NCBI GenBank assembly: GCA_944323985.1
Contig: CALUUP010000008.1
Span: forward strand, 1 to 64,000
Reading direction: 5' to 3'
Origin: Candidatus Gastranaerophilales bacterium
Lineage (GTDB): Bacteria; Cyanobacteriota; Vampirovibrionia; Gastranaerophilales; Gastranaerophilaceae
DNA length: 64,000 nucleotides
This document shows positions 51,129 through 59,701 of this stretch, piece after piece. Under the pieces are notes generated by a model that worked only from the letters and a program-made list of their open reading frames with translations, had not been told where the DNA came from and made no database searches. Both the position numbers and the translations under genes were made by a program. Each line of letters begins with the position of its first letter. Within the stretch, counting starts at the first letter, position 1.

Positions 51129-51479
51129 TTATATTAATTTTTCTAAAGATTTTTTCAATCCATTTTTTTCTATTTCACTATTTACTCTAAGATTATCAAC
51201 TATTCCTCTGTAAAAATCTCTTGCGTGTGACATTTTTCTTAAATTTATGCTAGAGGTAATTACTCCTGAATTAATAAAAACAGAGTTTTCTTTCTGTGCA
51301 ATTTTGATATCTTTTCCATACATTTTTGCATGATTTTCAAGAGGGGCATTATATTTATTTAGTATTTCTTGAACATAATCATCTACCTGATTTATGATTT
51401 TAACTTCAGGCTTTCTTGCTTTGAAGGAATTTTTTTGATAAGTACATTTGTTTTCATTGCATATAGGGTTAATATTCAT
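51129..51479 (-). CDS. protein with shared N-terminal signature
   Basis: 116 residues: MNINPICNENKCTYQKNSFK at the start fits the M-x-I...F-K signature. The body is helical (VDDYVQEILNKYNAPLENH, HARDFYRGIVDNLRVNSE). No membrane segment, no known domain. AAGGAGA precedes the ATG closely. It is a single gene. Confidence 0.62.
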   Translation of the reverse strand: MNINPICNENKCTYQKNSFKARKPEVKIINQVDDYVQEILNKYNAPLENHAKMYGKDIKIAQKENSVFINSGVITSSINLRKMSHARDFYRGIVDNLRVNSEIEKNGLKKSLEKLI

Positions 51480-51531
51480 TGTTATATTCTCCTTTTATGA
51501 ATTGAAAAACTTCTAAAAAATAAATTTGCTA

Positions 51532-52767
51532 TTAGTTATTAAAATTAATAAATGTATTTTTAATAACTTCGTAACCTTTTATTAAAGTTTTAAAATCTAC
51601 TTTTTCAGCTGCTGAATGCATATTGTATACATCAGCGAGTCCTAATAAAGATGGCATAAAATATTCTCCTTTGGAATTTTTATTGTGGCAATAAATATGA
51701 GTTTCAGCTCCAGCATGAAAAGATGAGATATCATTTTTTATTCCAACTATTTCACAAGCTTTGGTATGAACTTTTTCTATTCTGTCATCATTAGCTTTTT
51801 CAAAAGGAAGTAAATGAACCTCAAATTCAATTTCAGCTACTGCTAAGCCCTCATATTTTTTATTAAATTTATTTACAATTTCTTGCATTAAAGATTTAAG
51901 TTCTTCTTCTTTTTCTACTGACGCACTTCTAATTGAATATGACGCCATTCCTAGAGTATTTATTATATTTGTTGAAGATTTTTTCATAATTTCTTCAATA
52001 TAATTATTTGTTTTTATTCCATTTTCTACTATTGAAGCAACTGAATTTTGAATTCCCCCAGCGACTATAGCTCCTAGGTTACAAGAAGTAATAACACCCG
52101 TATTATCAGAATAATAGACTCCTTGAGGAAATTCAGCAATTAATTCAGCAATTAACTTTGCAGCATTTAATCTTGTTGTATCAGCAATATCAATACCAGA
52201 ATGTCCTCCTTTAAGACCTTTAACAGTAATTTTAGCATTTGTATAACTTGCGCCGGAAATCTGTAATTGCCCAAGTTTATCAGCATCACAGACTAAAACA
52301 TATTTTGATTTAAACTTATTAAATTCTAAATGTTCAGCACCACTCATGCCTGTTTCTTCATCTCTGGTAAATGTTATTTCAAGTCCTCCGGCAGCATCAA
52401 CAATTCCATTTTTAATGTCTTTTGCAAGTTTTAAAGCACACGCAACCCCGACTTTATCATCAGCTCCAAGTGTTCTTCCTTTTGCTTTTATAAAATCGCC
52501 GTCTAAAATTAATTCAATTGGACTGTCATCTCCAACGACATCCATATGTGAAGATAACATAATCGGTTCTTTAGTCGAATCTTTTGCTGGTATGTTAATA
52601 TAAACATTGCCATAATTATCACATTTTGCATTTATATCATTTTTCTTAGCAAAATTTAAAATCCACTCTATAACCTTCTCTTCTTTTAATGATGGAGATG
52701 GTATTTGAACTAATTCACAAAAAATATCTAAAACTTCATTTTCTTTTCTTAAATCTTCTAAATTCAT
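51532..52767 (-). CDS. M20-family peptidase, PepT/YqjE-like
   Basis: 411 residues. The zinc-site motifs are LSSHMDVVGDD, GADDKVGVAC (D and D), FTRDEETGMSGAEHL (catalytic EE) and GAETHIYCHNK. A dimerisation lid lies between (GGHSGIDIADTTRLNA). It would be a cytosolic aminotripeptidase or dipeptidase. PepT proper is close, but the branch called peptidase T2-like fits better. It is separated by 31 bp from the zinc-ribbon protein upstream and may share its operon. Confidence 0.88.
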   Translation of the reverse strand: MNLEDLRKENEVLDIFCELVQIPSPSLKEEKVIEWILNFAKKNDINAKCDNYGNVYINIPAKDSTKEPIMLSSHMDVVGDDSPIELILDGDFIKAKGRTLGADDKVGVACALKLAKDIKNGIVDAAGGLEITFTRDEETGMSGAEHLEFNKFKSKYVLVCDADKLGQLQISGASYTNAKITVKGLKGGHSGIDIADTTRLNAAKLIAELIAEFPQGVYYSDNTGVITSCNLGAIVAGGIQNSVASIVENGIKTNNYIEEIMKKSSTNIINTLGMASYSIRSASVEKEEELKSLMQEIVNKFNKKYEGLAVAEIEFEVHLLPFEKANDDRIEKVHTKACEIVGIKNDISSFHAGAETHIYCHNKNSKGEYFMPSLLGLADVYNMHSAAEKVDFKTLIKGYEVIKNTFINFNN

Positions 52768-52798
52768 ATTATTTCCTCGTTTTCTTTTTTATTAAAAT

Positions 52799-52996
52799 TT
52801 ATTCGCCTCTAAAAAATCTTCTATTTGTGCCTTCTCCGCCTATCCTAACCCTTACAGGTCTTAGACATCTAGGACAACGTCCTACATATGCTGTACCATC
52901 TTTGTTTTTGTATAATCTTCCATATGTGTGACAACAATCAAACCATATTCCTAAAAAAGGTCTATTTATAGATTCTTTTTCATTATCTTCTGCCAT
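52799..52996 (-). CDS. small zinc-ribbon-like protein
   Basis: 65 residues with CC at about 21-22 (WFDCCHTYGRLYKN) and CPRC at 41-44 (GRCPRCLRPVRVRIGGEG), then a basic tail. Two pairs of Cys/His could hold one zinc ion. The sequence is strikingly regular and looks strongly constrained. Its start overlaps the end of the GHL10 gene by 14 bp. Binding of nucleic acid or a ribosome is a guess only. Confidence 0.72.
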   Translation of the reverse strand: MAEDNEKESINRPFLGIWFDCCHTYGRLYKNKDGTAYVGRCPRCLRPVRVRIGGEGTNRRFFRGE

Positions 52997-54806
52997 TTTT
53001 TGTATCCTTTTGCTGAGTTGAAGATTTAGAATAGTTTTCTGTTATTACTATTTCTTTTTTTATAGGTTTGAAAACACTTTCTGTTAATGTATTAATATAA
53101 TTTTCTGTTAAATGTGCATAGTCAAATATTATAAGTCCATTTAAACCAAATCTTCTTGCTGCATGGATTTGCTTCATTAAATCAGAAGTTGTTCCATTCA
53201 TAAAGGTTACAAATAATCCTGCATATAATTTTGTACTGTTAGATTTATTTCTTAAAATTTCTTCCATTAAATTCATTGCTGTTGCATCATTACAAGTTAA
53301 AAATAATGGTGTAAAACCATCAACATAATTGTTCATAGACCAATTACGCCAATCTTGCATTTTTGTCGTTAATGCAAGTCCTCTATTAGGAAAGATTACG
53401 GTTGTTAACATAATGTTATTAGCTCTACATAATTTACTAGCTTTTTTCACAAAATTAGTGACTTTATTGGCGCGGTATATTCTCCAACTGTACCACAAAT
53501 AATCGTTTGGTTTTAATGTTATGGGATCTACTCCATACATATTTTTAAATTCATTTCGTGCTATTTTAGTGTATCCCCAATTAGACATATCATAATTAGA
53601 ATAACTAATGTCTAAAGATTGAGGATATCTGATGTAATCTAAATTAATACCGTCAGGTTTATAAGATACAATTATTTCGGTTAATAATTCGTATAAGAAT
53701 TTTTGTACTTCAGGGTTTGCTGGATCTATAAAATATCCGTTATGTTCTGAAATAGAATACGGTATAGTTTCAGAATCTGCATTTCTTTTTTGATAATTTG
53801 CCCATTGAGGTTTTCTTGAAAGAATATACGCAGGATTTGTTTCAGGAGGTTTGTTTCCTACATAAAAAGTTTCAAACCAAATGTGAACTTTTATGCCTCT
53901 TTTATGAGCTTCATTTATCCATATTTTTAGAGGGTCAAAACCTACATAATCTTCGTTTTGTTTTATGAATCCATAATTCTCCATTGTTTTAGAAGGGAAA
54001 ATTGTTTTACCGTGATAGTAAGTTTCTATGAATATATTGTTTATACCACAGTTTGTAAGTTGATCTATGACTTTTACAATATCTTTTTCTGAATAAAATG
54101 TCGGTCTTATCCAAACTCCTTTGAGTTCGTTGGATTCATATGGTATAACAGTCGACATCGCCAAATTTGCGTATTCTATTGCTCTCGAAGCATATTTCTG
54201 CGAATTGTTGCTGTCTTTTTGTGCTTTATCAATGTAGTCATTAGCTTTTGCGATATTTTGTGAGGTTCGTTTTTGATTATATTCAGAACAATTTTGTATG
54301 TAATAAAGCATCATGTTTTGAACTTCTTTTATTTTTTCTCTTGCACTGTATAAGAATGTATCAGATGTAATATAAGAAGTTATAATTTTTTTGTTCAAAT
54401 CAATAGAAATTTTAGCCCCAACCATTATATTTTCATGAATCCATTTTTTAGCTTGTCCATGTCCGCTGATAACAATTCCATTAGCCGGTATTAAAGAATC
54501 TGCACCGCTTAGTGCCGTAACAGTATCTCCTACAACAATGGCTTCTGTTCCAAATTCATTTGTATTTGTTCTATAACCAAATGAAGGGGTGTATATGACA
54601 AGTTGATTAGCTCCTCTAAGTCCAGGATAACTTGCCCCTTTCCAGTTAGTAGAAAATTGAGGATCAATAACATCCACTTTAAACATAGATTGGTTAAAAA
54701 TTATCTCGTTATTTTTTGGTATGTAGTTAGAGTAAATGCTTTGAGCAGAAACAATTCCACACATGATAAATATTGATAGTATCAATAAGCAAACTCTTCT
54801 TATCAT
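52983..54806 (-). CDS. exported GHL10 family glycosyl hydrolase-like protein
   Basis: 607 residues. A signal peptide (MIRRVCLLILSIFIMCGIVS) is followed by a 200-residue N-terminal region and a GHL10 barrel beginning ELKGVWIRPTFYSEKDIVKV, with GINNIFIETYYHGKT, PDGINLDYIRYPQ and a late LNGLIIFDYAH strand. The family is related to YngK and is thought to act on cell-wall or surface glycans. Substrate unknown. It overlaps the small zinc-ribbon gene. Confidence 0.85.
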   Translation of the reverse strand: MIRRVCLLILSIFIMCGIVSAQSIYSNYIPKNNEIIFNQSMFKVDVIDPQFSTNWKGASYPGLRGANQLVIYTPSFGYRTNTNEFGTEAIVVGDTVTALSGADSLIPANGIVISGHGQAKKWIHENIMVGAKISIDLNKKIITSYITSDTFLYSAREKIKEVQNMMLYYIQNCSEYNQKRTSQNIAKANDYIDKAQKDSNNSQKYASRAIEYANLAMSTVIPYESNELKGVWIRPTFYSEKDIVKVIDQLTNCGINNIFIETYYHGKTIFPSKTMENYGFIKQNEDYVGFDPLKIWINEAHKRGIKVHIWFETFYVGNKPPETNPAYILSRKPQWANYQKRNADSETIPYSISEHNGYFIDPANPEVQKFLYELLTEIIVSYKPDGINLDYIRYPQSLDISYSNYDMSNWGYTKIARNEFKNMYGVDPITLKPNDYLWYSWRIYRANKVTNFVKKASKLCRANNIMLTTVIFPNRGLALTTKMQDWRNWSMNNYVDGFTPLFLTCNDATAMNLMEEILRNKSNSTKLYAGLFVTFMNGTTSDLMKQIHAARRFGLNGLIIFDYAHLTENYINTLTESVFKPIKKEIVITENYSKSSTQQKDTKNGRR

Positions 54807-54870
54807 CCCCTATAATCCTTTATTGTATATTATAGAACCAGAATATTATAATTACAAGAATTATTTTTGT

Positions 54871-55662
54871 TTATCCTTCAGCTTGATATGCCCAAGCAGA
54901 ATGGTTATGAATACTCTCTAAAGATTCACATTCAACTTCAAATGAATCTATAATATCATTATTCCTCAAAAGAATTACTACATCTCTTAGGACATCTTCT
55001 ACGAACTTAGGATTGTCGTATGCTTTTTCTGTTACGAATTTTTCATCTTCTCTTTTTAATAAAGGATATAACTCACAAGATGCCGATTTTTCTATATCTT
55101 TTACTAAATCTTCAAGCCAAATATGCTCATCTTCTGGATATGTTACTTTTACAGAAACAATAGCTCTCTGATTATGAGCACCATAGTTTGAAATTTCTTT
55201 TGAACAAGGACATAGAGTTGTTACAGGGACTTTTACTCCTAAAAAGAAGCGATATTCTTCGTCTTCTTCATTATAATTATCTAAGATTCCTTCAAAAAAG
55301 CAGTCATAACACATTGGGGCAGATATTCCTGTTACAGGAGATGTTTTATTAATAAAATATTTAAAATCTAACTTTAAATATCCACTTTTAGCATCGAGTT
55401 TTTGCACGATAGCTTCCACACATCCTTTTATATCAATTCCAAGTGTTTTTTTAGTTCTCCATTCGTTTAAAACTTCAACAAAACGTGACATATGAGTACC
55501 TTTATAATGTGCAGGTAAAGAAACTCCGGCTGTTGCATTTGAATATACAACAATATCGTCAGCATTTTTTCGTTGTATTTTTAAGGGTAATTCAATACCT
55601 TTAATTCCAACTTTTTGAATATCAACACCTCTTGTGTCTGATTGATTTTGAACATCTTTCAT
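54871..55662 (-). CDS. folE2: GTP cyclohydrolase I, FolE2 type
   Basis: 263 residues. VKVPVTTLCPCSKEISNYGA carries the metal-binding cysteine of the type IB enzyme, and HNQRAIVSVKV and SCELYPLLKREDEKFVTEKA follow. It makes dihydroneopterin triphosphate for folate or queuosine synthesis without strict need for zinc. The start is one base after the RWYD-repeat stop codon, so the two form an operon. It replaces FolE and pairs with folK at 45429. Confidence 0.95.
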   Translation of the reverse strand: MKDVQNQSDTRGVDIQKVGIKGIELPLKIQRKNADDIVVYSNATAGVSLPAHYKGTHMSRFVEVLNEWRTKKTLGIDIKGCVEAIVQKLDAKSGYLKLDFKYFINKTSPVTGISAPMCYDCFFEGILDNYNEEDEEYRFFLGVKVPVTTLCPCSKEISNYGAHNQRAIVSVKVTYPEDEHIWLEDLVKDIEKSASCELYPLLKREDEKFVTEKAYDNPKFVEDVLRDVVILLRNNDIIDSFEVECESLESIHNHSAWAYQAEG

Positions 55663-55986
55663 TTATATATCGATTCCTTCAAAACTTTTTTGTTCTAATG
55701 CGATTAAAAGTTTTAGAGCTGCAACTCTTTGAATTTTAGGTGGAGCATTTCTTAAAAGTTCTACTGCTTTTAACATCATAGGATCATTGTCATACCAACG
55801 ATTCCCTTTGCCCTGATATGTATTTATTATGTCATAAACATGTTCTATAACTTCTCCAGCAACTTGTTCTTGAAGCTGTAACATAAATTCTGCCGCCTCA
55901 CTTTTTGTTTCATCAGGAGATAATCTTAGTAACTCCAAAGCTTCTTTTAAAATAGGATCTTTGTCATACCAGCGTTTGTTAATCAT
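55663..55986 (-). CDS. RWYD-repeat protein B
   Basis: 107 residues, two repeat units starting RWYDKDPILKEALELLR (5-21) and RWYDNDPMMLKAVELLR (63-79). They match the units of the protein at 10958-11350 position by position, but without the acidic tail. It is first in an operon with folE2 (0-1 bp apart) and divergent from aroQ. The folate linkage may be only genomic. Function unknown. Confidence 0.75.
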   Translation of the reverse strand: MINKRWYDKDPILKEALELLRLSPDETKSEAAEFMLQLQEQVAGEVIEHVYDIINTYQGKGNRWYDNDPMMLKAVELLRNAPPKIQRVAALKLLIALEQKSFEGIDI

Positions 55987-56054
55987 TTTTTCCTCGCATT
56001 CTTTTAATTATTATTGTATTATAAAAAGTATGATATTGAAAGGTGCTTAATATT

Positions 56055-56486
56055 ATGAAAATTTTACTTATTAATGGTGCTAATTTAAATATGTTAGGAC
56101 AAAGAGAACCTGAAAAATATGGTTCTACAACTCTTAAAGATATAGAAACTCTTGTTATTGAAAAAGGTAAAAATCTTAATTGTGAAGTAGAAACTTTTCA
56201 AAGCAATCACGAAGGTGAAATTGTTGATAAAATTCAACAAGCAAAAAATGTTTATGAAGGAATTTTGATTAATGCAGGAGGTTATACTCATACAAGCGTT
56301 GTAATAAGAGATGCTATTGCTGCTGTTAATATTCCAACTGTTGAAATTCATATGACTAACATTCACGCTAGAGAAGATTTTAGACATACCTCCCTTATTT
56401 CTGGAGTTTGTATTGGACAAGTTGTAGGTTTCAAGGAACTAAGTTATATTTTTGCACTTGAAGGGTTAGTTAATTATCTTAAATAA
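56055..56486 (+). CDS. aroQ: 3-dehydroquinate dehydratase, type II
   Basis: 143 residues, standard for AroQ. ILLINGANLNMLGQREPEKYG with the catalytic Tyr of the lid, ILINAGGYTHTSVVIRDAI and VEIHMTNIHAREDFRHTSLI are diagnostic. It catalyses the third shikimate step. The ATG at 56055 is used; the GTG at 56043 overlaps the SD-like AAAGG. It is an independent transcript with a terminator behind it. Confidence 0.95.
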   Translation: MKILLINGANLNMLGQREPEKYGSTTLKDIETLVIEKGKNLNCEVETFQSNHEGEIVDKIQQAKNVYEGILINAGGYTHTSVVIRDAIAAVNIPTVEIHMTNIHAREDFRHTSLISGVCIGQVVGFKELSYIFALEGLVNYLK

Positions 56487-56487
56487 A

Positions 56488-56513
56488 AACTTCCCTTGTT
56501 TGGGAAGTTATTA
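56488..56513 (+). terminator. terminator of aroQ
   Basis: AACTTCCC/GGGAAGTT stem (56488-56495, 56502-56509) with a 6-nt loop next to the stop codon. The T run is weak. Confidence 0.7.
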
Positions 56514-56648
56514 AATTCTCTTTCTCTCGCTCTTTTATCACTTATATAACATTTTGTTATTACCGTTTTGTATATATATAAAGTTTTATTTTTATTGCTA
56601 ATTTCAATAAGTAATAATATTTTAACATTTCTTAATGTTTAAAATTTC

Positions 56649-56676
56649 TTGATTTTCTTTTTGAATACATTAAAAT
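56649..56676 (+). promoter_or_regulatory. promoter of the 56683 gene
   Basis: TTGATT (56649-56654), 16 bp, TAAAAT (56671-56676), then 6 nt to ATG with no SD: another leaderless arrangement. The 130 bp before it are AT-rich with no other feature seen. Confidence 0.55.
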
Positions 56677-56682
56677 ATTTGT

Positions 56683-57417
56683 ATGATAAGAAAATTGACG
56701 ATATTGCTTATAACTTTGTTTTTGAGTTCTTCTTTGTATGTTATGCCTCAAGATAATGGAGGACACGCAGGGACACCTCCAGGGTTTTATGACGATATAG
56801 ATCCAAATTCTTTAAATGATGAAGATGATGAGGATATTAATACGAAGTCTTTAGAAAATACTCAGGTTGAATCTCAAGAAATAATAATTCCACAAAATTA
56901 TGAGAAGACAAAACCTACAAAAAATTATTCTGATATCTATAATAGTCTAAGTGTTCCGAATTTTTCTTATTTGCATGATATTGATCCTGAACAATATTAT
57001 GATATGAAAGATACAACTTGGTCAGTCTATCCTTTATTAAGACTTAATTCTCCTATATATTTTAAAACTATTACAGTAGAGCCAGGTTATTATTTACTTA
57101 CACCTCGTGAACAAGATGGTGATTGGTATATGTTATTTAAGCAAAATGGTGTGGTTAAATATATAATTCCTGTTTATGAGAGAGATTATACTCAGGAATT
57201 GTTTTACGACAAACACATTCCAAAACCTAAGTTAACAACCGCACAAAAAATCCACATGGGATTTCTCGATTTTATAGGAAAATTTAAAAGTACTAAACGA
57301 AAATCTCCAATTCAAACTTATTTGGAAGTAAATGATTTAGAAAATTATTTTGTTTCGATTGTTATTTATTATGGTTCTCATAAATATTCAACAATTTTTA
57401 GAACAGTAAAATTATAA
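56683..57417 (+). CDS. exported protein with acidic linker
   Basis: 244 residues. Signal peptide MIRKLTILLITLFLSSSLYV, a linker rich in D/E/N (DDIDPNSLNDEDDEDINTKS), then a folded part with DTTWSVYPLLRLNSPIYFK and VEPGYYLLTPREQDGDWYML. The latter resembles a small beta-sandwich. Cell envelope location inferred; no family recognised. The predicted mRNA is leaderless. Confidence 0.7.
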   Translation: MIRKLTILLITLFLSSSLYVMPQDNGGHAGTPPGFYDDIDPNSLNDEDDEDINTKSLENTQVESQEIIIPQNYEKTKPTKNYSDIYNSLSVPNFSYLHDIDPEQYYDMKDTTWSVYPLLRLNSPIYFKTITVEPGYYLLTPREQDGDWYMLFKQNGVVKYIIPVYERDYTQELFYDKHIPKPKLTTAQKIHMGFLDFIGKFKSTKRKSPIQTYLEVNDLENYFVSIVIYYGSHKYSTIFRTVKL

Positions 57418-57418
57418 A

Positions 57419-57454
57419 AAAAAAGATATACTTTATTTTTGTATATCTTTTTTA
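57419..57454. terminator. bidirectional terminator
   Basis: 13-bp stem (57419-57431 with 57441-57453) with A/T flanks between convergent genes. Confidence 0.85.
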
Positions 57455-57470
57455 TTTTGGTAATTTAGGA

Positions 57471-59249
57471 CTAAACCTTAGTAGTTTCTTCTATAGATTT
57501 ATGTTTAGAAACAGAATATCTGGACTTATAATCTTCATATTTACTTATGAATTGAAGATCTTCATCTTTGTTTCTATGATTATATTCGTGTTTATCCAAA
57601 GTATTATCGTGTAATTGGATAACACTTGTTGCAATATTACCACAGTGAGCCGCAATTCTTCTTAAATCGTTTAATAAATCAGAAAACATAAAACTAACTT
57701 CAGCAGTGCAAAGCCCTTCTTTAAGTCTTTGGATATGGCGAGTTTTAACTTTTCTTATGATTTTCTTTATAACAGCTTCTAATGGCTCAACTTCTTGGGC
57801 TAATTTAAAGTTATTTGTTTTATAAGCTTCAAAAGAAACCATGAAAATTTCAGATACAGCATGTACTATAACTTTTAATTCTTCTACAGCTTCCGGAGAA
57901 AGTTTTTTATCACTTTCTTTTAACTTTTCAGCGATTTTAAGAATGTATGAAGCGTGGTCGCCAATTCTTTCATAATCTCCAATTGTCAATAATAATTGGG
58001 AAATCTTATTATTATCTTCTTCGGAAAGTTCTTTTCCTGATAATTTGATTAAAAAAGAGTCTAGTTTATCTTCATATGTATCAATTTTAATTTCATTATT
58101 TCTAATTTGTTCAGCTTTTTTATAATGAAAACTTTTTAGCATTTTGGTAGAATTAATAAAGTTGAATTCAACCATATCAGCCATTTTTATTGTTTGTCTG
58201 TTACACTCAGCTATTGCAAAAGATGGAGCAAGTAATAATCTTTCATCTAAAAGAACACTCTTATCTCTAACTTTTTTGTCCTTAACAAATACCATTGCAG
58301 ATTTTTCTAAGAATTTAGTAAATGGGAATAGTAGAATTGTTGTAACAATATTGAAAATAGAATGCACCATTGCAATTCCAAACGGTGATATATCGCTTGT
58401 AACAAAATTAAATTTAAAAACAAAATTTCCTAATTCAAAAGCAGATAAGCAAATTATTACACCAAAAACATTAAATAAAACGTGAACAGCAGCAACTCTT
58501 TTAGCATTAGTATTAACACCAATACTGGAAAGTATTGCAGAAATACACGTACCAATATTTTGTCCCATAACTATTGGAATCGCCATACCATAAGTAATGC
58601 CACCAACCATTGATAAAGCTTGCAAAATACCAATTGAAGCTGCGGAGCTTTGAATAATAGCAGTTACAACAGTACCTACCACAACTCCTAAAATAGGATT
58701 AGTAAACGCGGTCAAAATATGAGTAAACTGAGGCATATCCGCTAATGGAGACATCGCATCAGTCATAACTTCCATACCAAACATTAGTATTGCAAATCCA
58801 ATTAAAACCGCTCCGACATTTTTTCTTTTATTAGATTTTGCCGCCATAATCATTACAACACCAACTATTGCCATAATAGGAGAAAAGGATTCAGGTTTTA
58901 ATAATCTTACGAAAAAATTAGAACTCTGAATCCCTGCTAAACTTAATATCCAAGCTGTTACTGTAGTACCAATATTTGATCCCATAATAACGCCTATCGC
59001 TTGAGATAATTTCATAATTCCCGAATTAACAAGACCTACCAACATTACAGTTACAGCTGAAGAAGATTGTACCGCTGCAGTAACTCCTGCTCCGAAAATT
59101 AAACTCTTTATCGGATTAGAAGTCATCTTCTTTAAAATTCGCTCTAACCTACCACCGGCAATCTTTTCTAAACCTGAAGACATAATAGTTATTCCATATA
59201 GGAAAAACGCAAGTCCCCCGCAAAGTGTGAATATAGAAAATATATCCAT
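57471..59249 (-). CDS. Na/Pi cotransporter family protein with PhoU-like domain
   Basis: About 592 residues. Two inverted repeat halves carry the QSSSAVTVMLVGLVNSG and IQSSAASIGILQALSM motifs of the PNaS family; about nine membrane segments are followed by a PhoU-like helical domain (residues 350 on). It takes up phosphate with Na+ or senses it. The ATG at 59249 (MDIFSIF) is preferred because GGAAGGAAAGG lies just upstream; the ATG at 59291 has no SD. It is divergent from the 59483 gene. Confidence 0.88.
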   Translation of the reverse strand: MDIFSIFTLCGGLAFFLYGITIMSSGLEKIAGGRLERILKKMTSNPIKSLIFGAGVTAAVQSSSAVTVMLVGLVNSGIMKLSQAIGVIMGSNIGTTVTAWILSLAGIQSSNFFVRLLKPESFSPIMAIVGVVMIMAAKSNKRKNVGAVLIGFAILMFGMEVMTDAMSPLADMPQFTHILTAFTNPILGVVVGTVVTAIIQSSAASIGILQALSMVGGITYGMAIPIVMGQNIGTCISAILSSIGVNTNAKRVAAVHVLFNVFGVIICLSAFELGNFVFKFNFVTSDISPFGIAMVHSIFNIVTTILLFPFTKFLEKSAMVFVKDKKVRDKSVLLDERLLLAPSFAIAECNRQTIKMADMVEFNFINSTKMLKSFHYKKAEQIRNNEIKIDTYEDKLDSFLIKLSGKELSEEDNNKISQLLLTIGDYERIGDHASYILKIAEKLKESDKKLSPEAVEELKVIVHAVSEIFMVSFEAYKTNNFKLAQEVEPLEAVIKKIIRKVKTRHIQRLKEGLCTAEVSFMFSDLLNDLRRIAAHCGNIATSVIQLHDNTLDKHEYNHRNKDEDLQFISKYEDYKSRYSVSKHKSIEETTKV

Positions 59250-59393
59250 AAAATCCTTTCCTTCCAATACTAGAATACTTTCTAATGACATATATCACCA
59301 GTGTATCAAAAGGGATTTTTTTTTTCGAGTGGTAACTCTTTTTTTGTTTCAAAATATTTACAAAATTGAAAAAAAAATAGCATTTTGTTACAA

Positions 59394-59451
59394 TTCTTAA
59401 TAATACAGTAAAGATAAAGCAATTTTTTTATTATTAAATACTTTATATATA
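59394..59451 (+). promoter_or_regulatory. shared bipartite promoter motif, copy 4
   Basis: TTCTTAATAA at 59394, GCAATT at 59419 and ACTTTATATATA at 59440, spaced as in copy 1. GTTACAAT starts 7 bp before the first box and matches one half of the HLR1-type site bound by cyanobacterial RpaB. It precedes the 59483 gene. Confidence 0.55.
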
Positions 59452-59482
59452 CATAAGAGATATTTAATAAAAGAGGTATAAA

Positions 59483-59668
59483 ATGAGTAGAGATGTTAAA
59501 AAGAGATTTACTGTAATTAGTAATGAAGAAATGATTTATAAAGAAAAAAAACGAGAGACAGATTATAATAATTTATATCAAACAAATCCTCTAACAGAAA
59601 AATTAGTAAAATTTGTAAATACATCACCTAGTAAAAAGTTTTCTGTTGAAGATTTGATAAAATGGTAA
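59483..59668 (+). CDS. 61-residue protein of unknown function
   Basis: MSRDVKKRFTVISNEEMIYK..., basic N-terminal half, then SPSKKFSVEDLIKW at the end. An AAGAGG SD and the shared promoter motif support expression. It is first in a plus-strand run with the 59702 gene and prmC. No family recognised. Confidence 0.6.
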   Translation: MSRDVKKRFTVISNEEMIYKEKKRETDYNNLYQTNPLTEKLVKFVNTSPSKKFSVEDLIKW

Positions 59669-59701
59669 AATAAAAAAAATCAAGCGGAAAAATGGAAAAG
59701 A

